Shown: positions 7,053 through 10,557 of the stretch, piece after piece
Numbering within the stretch: position 1 is the stretch's first letter
Layout of the letters: each line of letters opens with the position of its first letter
Assembly (NCBI GenBank): GCA_946494635.1
Contig: CAMMCS010000058.1
Span: 1-10,557 of the forward strand
Reading direction: 5' to 3'
Length of the DNA: 10,557 nucleotides
Source of the DNA: an uncultured Oscillibacter sp.
GTDB lineage: Bacteria; Bacillota; Clostridia; Oscillospirales; Oscillospiraceae
Notes under the pieces: model-generated
What the model saw: only the letters and a program-made list of their open reading frames with translations
Databases searched by the model: none
Told to the model about the DNA's origin: nothing
Position numbers and translations under genes: made by a program

Positions 7053-7607
7053 TTATTTCCCGGAGTAGACCTCCGGCTTCAGCACCCCGATGTACGGCAC
7101 GTTCCGGTACTGCTGGCAGTAGTCCAGCCCATACCCCACCACGAACTCGTCCGGCACCACGAACCCCGCCAGGTCGGCGGTGATGGCCTTGGTCCGGCGG
7201 GCGGGCTTGTCCAGCAGCGTCACGATGGTGATGGACGCCGCGCCCTTGGTGAGAAAATAGTCCCGCAGGAACGCCAGGGTGTTGCCGGAGTCCAGAATGT
7301 CCTCCACAATGATCAGGTGCCGTCCGGTGATGTCCTGCTGCAGGTCGTGGGTGATCTGCACCCGGCCGGAGGACACGGTGGCGTTCTGGTAGGAGCTGAC
7401 GGCGATGAACTCCACGTCGCTCTTCACCTGGCAGGCCCGCACCAGGTCCGCCATGAACACAAAGGAGCCCTTCAGCACCCCCAGGAACAGGGGGTTTTTC
7501 CCCTGGAACCGGTCGTACAGCTCCGCTCCCATCTCCGCCACACGGGCCTTCAGCTCCTCCTCCGTCACCAGGACCTTGAGGATATCGCTTTCCATCTCAC
7601 TTCTCAT
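7053..7607 (-). CDS. hpt: Hypoxanthine phosphoribosyltransferase
   Basis: Purine salvage enzyme that makes IMP (and usually GMP) from hypoxanthine or guanine and PRPP, in the cytoplasm. The 184-residue product has the LKGS loop at 45-48 (GVLKGSFVFMADL). The flexible-loop region SSYQNATVSSGRVQITHDL is at 71-89 and the PRPP-binding signature LIIVEDILDSGNTL at 98-111. The C-terminal block FVVGYGLDYCQQYRNVPYIG is at 155-174. Length and motif order match the bacterial Hpt/HprT family. I keep the first ATG (7605-7607) because AAGGAG lies about 10 nt upstream; a second ATG four codons later has a poorer site. The start overlaps the tilS stop by 11 nt, indicating co-translation, and tilS-hpt-ftsH is a conserved Firmicute order. 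Confidence 0.97.
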   Translation of the reverse strand: MRSEMESDILKVLVTEEELKARVAEMGAELYDRFQGKNPLFLGVLKGSFVFMADLVRACQVKSDVEFIAVSSYQNATVSSGRVQITHDLQQDITGRHLIIVEDILDSGNTLAFLRDYFLTKGAASITIVTLLDKPARRTKAITADLAGFVVPDEFVVGYGLDYCQQYRNVPYIGVLKPEVYSGK

Positions 7608-8961
7608 GGGTATTTCTCTCCTTCTCCGCTTCTTGAATCTGAACGAACCGGCAGGGCTCCCCCTCCGGTACGGAAAACGCCTCGTCCACCCCCAGCCGCC
7701 ACACGGCGGCGAGACACCCCCCGGCGTAGATGGCCGGCAGCCGGTCCCGCTCCGCGAGGGAGATCCGGCGGTCCAGGCACAGCCGCTTGACGCTGCGGCC
7801 GCCGCCGTGGGTCTCCGGCAGATGGAGCCGGTCTCCGCCGCCGCAGGGGGCTACCGCCACATGCTCCCAGTCCGGGCCGGCCTTCAAGGCAAGGCCCGTC
7901 CCCACGGGGCGATCCCGCAGGGTCAGGGTGTAATCCCCCCACTGGAGGGGGCAGTCCTTCACCAGCTCTGCCCGGGAGAGGGGAGGCGGCAGGGTCTCCA
8001 GCATCAGGCGGGAGGCTGCCAGCCGGGCAGTCACCCCGTGGGGCAGGCTAATCCGGGCGTCATTTCCGTGATGGGCCCACAGGCGGTTCAATGCTTCCAG
8101 GTGAACGGCTCCGACATCCTTCCGGCCCACGCCCAGCAAGTCGAACATGCCCAGAAGCACCCGGTGCCGCAGGAACTCCGGCACCTCCGCCAAGTCCCCC
8201 AGCCGGATGGTCACCCGTCCCGGCTGCACGGAGGCCCGGCGCAGGAATCGCTCTGTCAAATCCTCCATGCCGGACTCCATCTCCCGCAGCCGGCGGCCGG
8301 CGCCGTTGATGTGCTCCACGGCCCTGGGGTTGATCTGCTTCAGGCGGGGCAACACCTTCAGCCGGAGGAAGTTCCGGGCCGCGGCGTCCGGGTCTGCGTT
8401 GGTGGAATCCTCCACATGGGGGATGCCGTGGGCGGCGGCGTAGGCCGCCAGCTCCGCCCGGGTCACGTCCAGCAGGGGCCGGTAAATGCCGTCCTGCTGA
8501 TACGCCATGCCGGCGAGGCCCGCCGCGCCGGTGCCCCGGATCAGGTTGAAGAGGATGGTCTCTGCGTTGTCGTCGGCGTGGTGGGCGGTGTAGATTTTCG
8601 CATAAGGGCCCAGCTTCTCCGCCTCCCGGCGGAGGAACGCGTACCGCAGGTTCCGGGCCGCCTCCTCCAGGGAGAGGCCCTCCCGCTCCGCCAGGCCCCG
8701 GACGTCGCCGGAACCGGAGACAAAGGCAATGTCATGGGCTTCACACCAGTCCCGGACGAAGGCCTCGTCCCGGTCGGATTCCGCCCCCCGGAGATGGTGG
8801 TTGAAGTGGGCGGCCGCCAATCCGGCCTCCCGCTCCCGGCACCACCGGGCCAGCAGGTCCAGCAGGCACATGGAGTCCAGCCCCCCGGACACGGCGCACA
8901 GCGCCGGCCGGCCCCGGGCCGGCAGCGCCCACCGGGGGCAGCGGGAGAGCAGTTCCTCCAT
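7597..8961 (-). CDS. tilS: TilS, tRNA(Ile)-lysidine synthetase
   Basis: ATP-dependent enzyme that attaches lysine to C34 of the tRNA-Ile with anticodon CAU, switching its decoding from AUG to AUA; essential in most bacteria. The 454-residue product has the PP-loop SGGLDS at 25-30, AHFNHHLRG at 51-59, YTAHHADDNAETILFNLIRG at 124-143 and the substrate-side ARNFLRLKVLPRL at 195-207. The C-terminal TilS domain is visible at about 376-432 (DRLHLPE...VKRLCLDRRISLAERDRLP). This is a full two-domain enzyme of normal length. Its ATG (8959-8961) has AGGTG about 5-6 nt upstream. The spacer ahead of it is unusual: the TGA of a dnaB-end fragment lies only 29 nt upstream of the tilS ATG, the spacing expected if that fragment was once the true end of dnaB. 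The stop overlaps hpt. Confidence 0.96.
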   Translation of the reverse strand: MEELLSRCPRWALPARGRPALCAVSGGLDSMCLLDLLARWCREREAGLAAAHFNHHLRGAESDRDEAFVRDWCEAHDIAFVSGSGDVRGLAEREGLSLEEAARNLRYAFLRREAEKLGPYAKIYTAHHADDNAETILFNLIRGTGAAGLAGMAYQQDGIYRPLLDVTRAELAAYAAAHGIPHVEDSTNADPDAAARNFLRLKVLPRLKQINPRAVEHINGAGRRLREMESGMEDLTERFLRRASVQPGRVTIRLGDLAEVPEFLRHRVLLGMFDLLGVGRKDVGAVHLEALNRLWAHHGNDARISLPHGVTARLAASRLMLETLPPPLSRAELVKDCPLQWGDYTLTLRDRPVGTGLALKAGPDWEHVAVAPCGGGDRLHLPETHGGGRSVKRLCLDRRISLAERDRLPAIYAGGCLAAVWRLGVDEAFSVPEGEPCRFVQIQEAEKERNTHEK

Positions 8962-8990
8962 GTCCGCACCTCACTTCTCAAAAACGGGCC

Positions 8991-9056
8991 TCAGTCCTCG
9001 TCATACCTCGTATCAAGCGTAGAAAACTGCGTATATTCCGGCATCCACCGCAGCTC
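8991..9056 (-). pseudogene. Second copy of the dnaB 3' end (last 21 codons plus stop), detached from the gene
   Basis: Read on the minus strand this segment encodes the same 21 residues that end the intact DnaB (from ELRWMPEYTQ to DTRYDED) and then a stop. I aligned the two 66-nt segments by hand: 56 positions match and 10 differ. None of the differences changes an amino acid: eight are third-position changes, one is AGG for CGG (Arg), and the stop is TGA instead of TAA. The copy uses more A/T-ending codons (TAT, TTT, GAA, CTT, TCT) than the real end (TAC, TTC, GAG, CTG, TCG). Upstream the match breaks off, although RRGE just before it could align with RHGE of DnaB if four codons (TGKV) were lost. 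It has no start and is in a different frame from dnaB, so it is a fragment and probably not expressed as protein. Confidence 0.85.
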
Positions 9057-9064
9057 CTCCCCAC

Positions 9065-9193
9065 GGCGCGCCAAAACGCGCCGCGGAGAACCCCGGTGGC
9101 CACTGACCGGGGGCAGACGCAGTCCGCCCCCTGCGAGGTTTTGGCTCCGCCAAAACGCTCGGCGCGCTGCCGCGCGGCTCCGCTTTGTGGAGC
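9065..9193. repeat. Hairpin-dense palindromic element between the two dnaB ends
   Basis: About 130 nt are almost entirely made of consecutive inverted repeats. These are GGCGCG/CGCGCC (9065-9070 with 9077-9082); CCCCGGT/ACCGGGG (9091-9097 with 9106-9112); GGGGGC/GCCCCC (9109-9114 with 9126-9131), with an inner GAC/GTC; GTTTTGGC/GCCAAAAC (9138-9145 with 9149-9156, loop TCC); the 10-nt palindrome GCCGCGCGGC (9169-9178); and GCTCCGC/GTGGAGC (9177-9183 with 9187-9193, loop TTT, one G-T pair). It starts 8 nt after the dnaB stop in the direction of transcription. None of the stems is followed by a proper U-run, so it is not a simple terminator. The overall form suggests a small non-autonomous repeat or structured RNA tail; no transposase is nearby. 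Open frames through it are arginine-rich and lack a recognisable ribosome-binding site. Confidence 0.65.
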
Positions 9194-9201
9194 AAATAAC
9201 C

Positions 9202-10551
9202 TTAGTCCTCGTCGTACCGCGTATCCAGTGTCGAGAACTGCGTGTACTCCGGCATCCAGCGCAGCTCCACTTTGCCGGTCTCGCCGTGGCGGTTTTTCGC
9301 CACGATGCACTCGGCGATGTTGTGCTTTTCCGAGTCCTCATTATAATAATCGTCCCGGTACAGAAACAGCACGATGTCCGCGTCCTGCTCGATGGCGCCG
9401 GACTCCCGCAGGTCCGACAGCATGGGCCGCTTGTCGTCCCGCTTCTCGTTGGCGCGGGACAGCTGGCTCAGGCAGATCACGGGGACGTTCAGCTCCTTGG
9501 CCATGATCTTCAGCATCCGGGAGATGTCGGACACCACCTGCTGGCGGTTCTCATTCCGGGAGCCGCTTCCCCCCGCGGAGGTCATCAGCTGCAGGTAGTC
9601 GATGACCACCAGGCCCAGGTTGTCCAGCCGGCGGCACTTGGCGTTCATGTCCGCCACGGACAGCATGGGGTTGTCGTCGATCCGGATGTCCACCTTATTC
9701 AAAATCGTGGCCGCGCCGGCGATCTTCTCCCAGTCGGTCTCCCGCAGGGCGCCGGTCTTCAGGCGGTTGTTCTCCACCAGGCCCTCGGAGGCCAGCAGGC
9801 GGGTGGCCAGCTGCTCCCGGCTCATCTCCAGGGAGAACACCGCCACCGTCTTGCGGACGGACTTGGCCACGTTCAGCGCCACGTTCAGTGCAAAGGAGGT
9901 CTTGCCCATGCCGGGCCGGGCCGCCAGCAGGATCAGGTCCGACTTGTTCAGGCCCGTGATCTTCTGGTCCACCGCGGAGAGGCCCGTGGAGAGGCCCGGC
10001 AGGTGGTTCTCGCTCTCGCTCATCTCCCCCAGGCGGTCCAGCACCTCCGGCAGCACCTGCCGCAGGGGCACCATGTCCTGGGCGCTCTGGCCCCGGCGGA
10101 CGGCGTAGACCTTCTGCTCCGCCGCCTCCAGGATGGCGGACGCCTCGCCCACGCCCTCCTGCACCATGGCGGTGATCTCGGCGGCCGCCTGGGCCACGCC
10201 CCGCAGCAGCGCCTTGTCCCGGACGATGGCCGCGTACTCCATCACGTTGGCGCTGGTGGGGGTAATCTCCATCAGCTGGGCCAGGTAGGACCGGGTGGTC
10301 TGGTCGTCATAGGTGCCGTTTTTCTGCATCTCCTCGCACACCGTGATGCCGTCGATGGGCCTGGCATAGGTGAACATGGAGTAGATGGTCTCAAAAATCT
10401 CCCGGTTCTGGCGGAGGTAGAAGTCCGCCGGGCGGAGCTTTTCCACCACGTCCTTGACGCAGTCCGCGTCGATGAGCATGGAGCCCAGGACGGCCTGCTC
10501 CGCCTCCAGGGAGTGGGGCATCTGCCGGAGGAGTAAATCTTCGTTTGCCAT
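9202..10551 (-). CDS. dnaB: DnaB, replicative DNA helicase
   Basis: Hexameric helicase that unwinds DNA at the replication fork and works with primase and the loader. The 449-residue product has the N-terminal primase-interacting domain (about 10-150, starting PHSLEAEQAVLGSML) and the RecA-like motor: Walker A ARPGMGKTS at 211-219, FSLEMSREQLATRLL at 239-253, Walker B LGLVVIDYLQLM at 312-323, LSQLSRANEKR at 361-371, and the LSDLRESGAIEQDAD block with its arginine at 378-392. AKNRHGETG follows at 418-426. There is no intein. Only 6 nt lie upstream of the ATG in this window, so its ribosome-binding site and promoter are not assessable. The last 22 codons (with stop) are duplicated further downstream at 8991-9056, and a palindromic element starts 8 nt after the stop. 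Confidence 0.97.
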   Translation of the reverse strand: MANEDLLLRQMPHSLEAEQAVLGSMLIDADCVKDVVEKLRPADFYLRQNREIFETIYSMFTYARPIDGITVCEEMQKNGTYDDQTTRSYLAQLMEITPTSANVMEYAAIVRDKALLRGVAQAAAEITAMVQEGVGEASAILEAAEQKVYAVRRGQSAQDMVPLRQVLPEVLDRLGEMSESENHLPGLSTGLSAVDQKITGLNKSDLILLAARPGMGKTSFALNVALNVAKSVRKTVAVFSLEMSREQLATRLLASEGLVENNRLKTGALRETDWEKIAGAATILNKVDIRIDDNPMLSVADMNAKCRRLDNLGLVVIDYLQLMTSAGGSGSRNENRQQVVSDISRMLKIMAKELNVPVICLSQLSRANEKRDDKRPMLSDLRESGAIEQDADIVLFLYRDDYYNEDSEKHNIAECIVAKNRHGETGKVELRWMPEYTQFSTLDTRYDED

Positions 10552-10557
10552 CTTGGT

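Noticed and set aside
7595..7607. TGAGAAGTGAG occurs both at the hpt start and just before tilS (8972-8985), suggesting a repeat
   Set aside because: An 11-nt match is expected several times by chance in a window of this size, and both copies resemble ribosome-binding purine stretches.
9013..9195. Small minus-strand frame of 60 codons (MLHKAEPRGS...) through the hairpin element
   Set aside because: It is a translation of the palindromic sequence, ends in another frame of the dnaB-end fragment, and has no clear Shine-Dalgarno site. Treated as repeat DNA, not a gene.
8991..9341. Open frame that ends in the duplicated DnaB tail, which could be read as a frameshifted longer DnaB
   Set aside because: The intact dnaB frame already ends with the same tail and its own stop at 9202. 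The upstream part of this frame is merely dnaB read out of frame followed by hairpin sequence. A ribosomal slip would yield a nonsense segment before the tail.
7405..10536. Very long plus-strand open frame (over 1000 codons) opposite dnaB, tilS and hpt
   Set aside because: High G+C at third codon positions removes stop codons from the opposite strand. The translation is low-complexity, rich in Gly, Gln, His and Val, has no recognisable domain, and lies antisense to three well-identified genes.
9202..10551. Intein in dnaB, a common host for inteins
   Set aside because: The protein is 449 residues, normal for an uninterrupted DnaB, and all helicase motifs are contiguous.

Overview
The window is GC-rich DNA (by eye about two-thirds G+C) with every convincing gene on the minus strand. 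Gene order, Shine-Dalgarno sites of the AGGAGG type and the lipoprotein-type solute-binding protein point to a Gram-positive Clostridia-class Firmicute. The very high G+C suggests an Oscillospiraceae-like gut anaerobe (Flavonifractor/Oscillibacter type), but this placement is an inference; no rRNA is present.

Read in the direction of transcription (right to left), there are two blocks. Block 1 is a housekeeping run: dnaB (replicative helicase, 10551-9202), a 240-nt spacer, tilS (tRNA-Ile lysidine synthetase, 8961-7597), hpt (hypoxanthine phosphoribosyltransferase, 7607-7053, overlapping tilS by 11 nt) and ftsH (membrane AAA+ metalloprotease, 6903-5026). A strong intrinsic terminator (5020-4986) closes the run. 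tilS-hpt-ftsH is a classic Firmicute neighbourhood. Block 2 is a complete branched-chain amino acid type ABC importer: a sigma-A promoter (4734-4706), livK (lipoprotein binding protein), a perfect 12-bp hairpin that looks like a partial terminator, then livH, livM, livG and the start of livF, which runs off the left edge. The hairpin after livK fits the usual need for more binding protein than permease.

The unusual part is the dnaB-tilS spacer. It holds a second copy of the last 21 codons plus stop of dnaB (8991-9056). This copy differs from the real dnaB end at 10 of 66 positions, yet encodes exactly the same peptide; every difference is silent, counting TGA for TAA. Between the two copies lies about 130 bp of back-to-back GC-rich hairpins (9065-9193), the look of a small palindromic mobile or repeat element. 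The simplest readings are the scar of an element that integrates at the dnaB 3' end and rebuilds the gene end, or the leftover of an allelic replacement of dnaB. A second, smaller oddity is a charged insertion of about 75 residues in LivG between the Walker A region and the Q-loop. Apart from these, the window is ordinary core genome, and I see no defence system, CRISPR array, RNA gene or intact mobile element.
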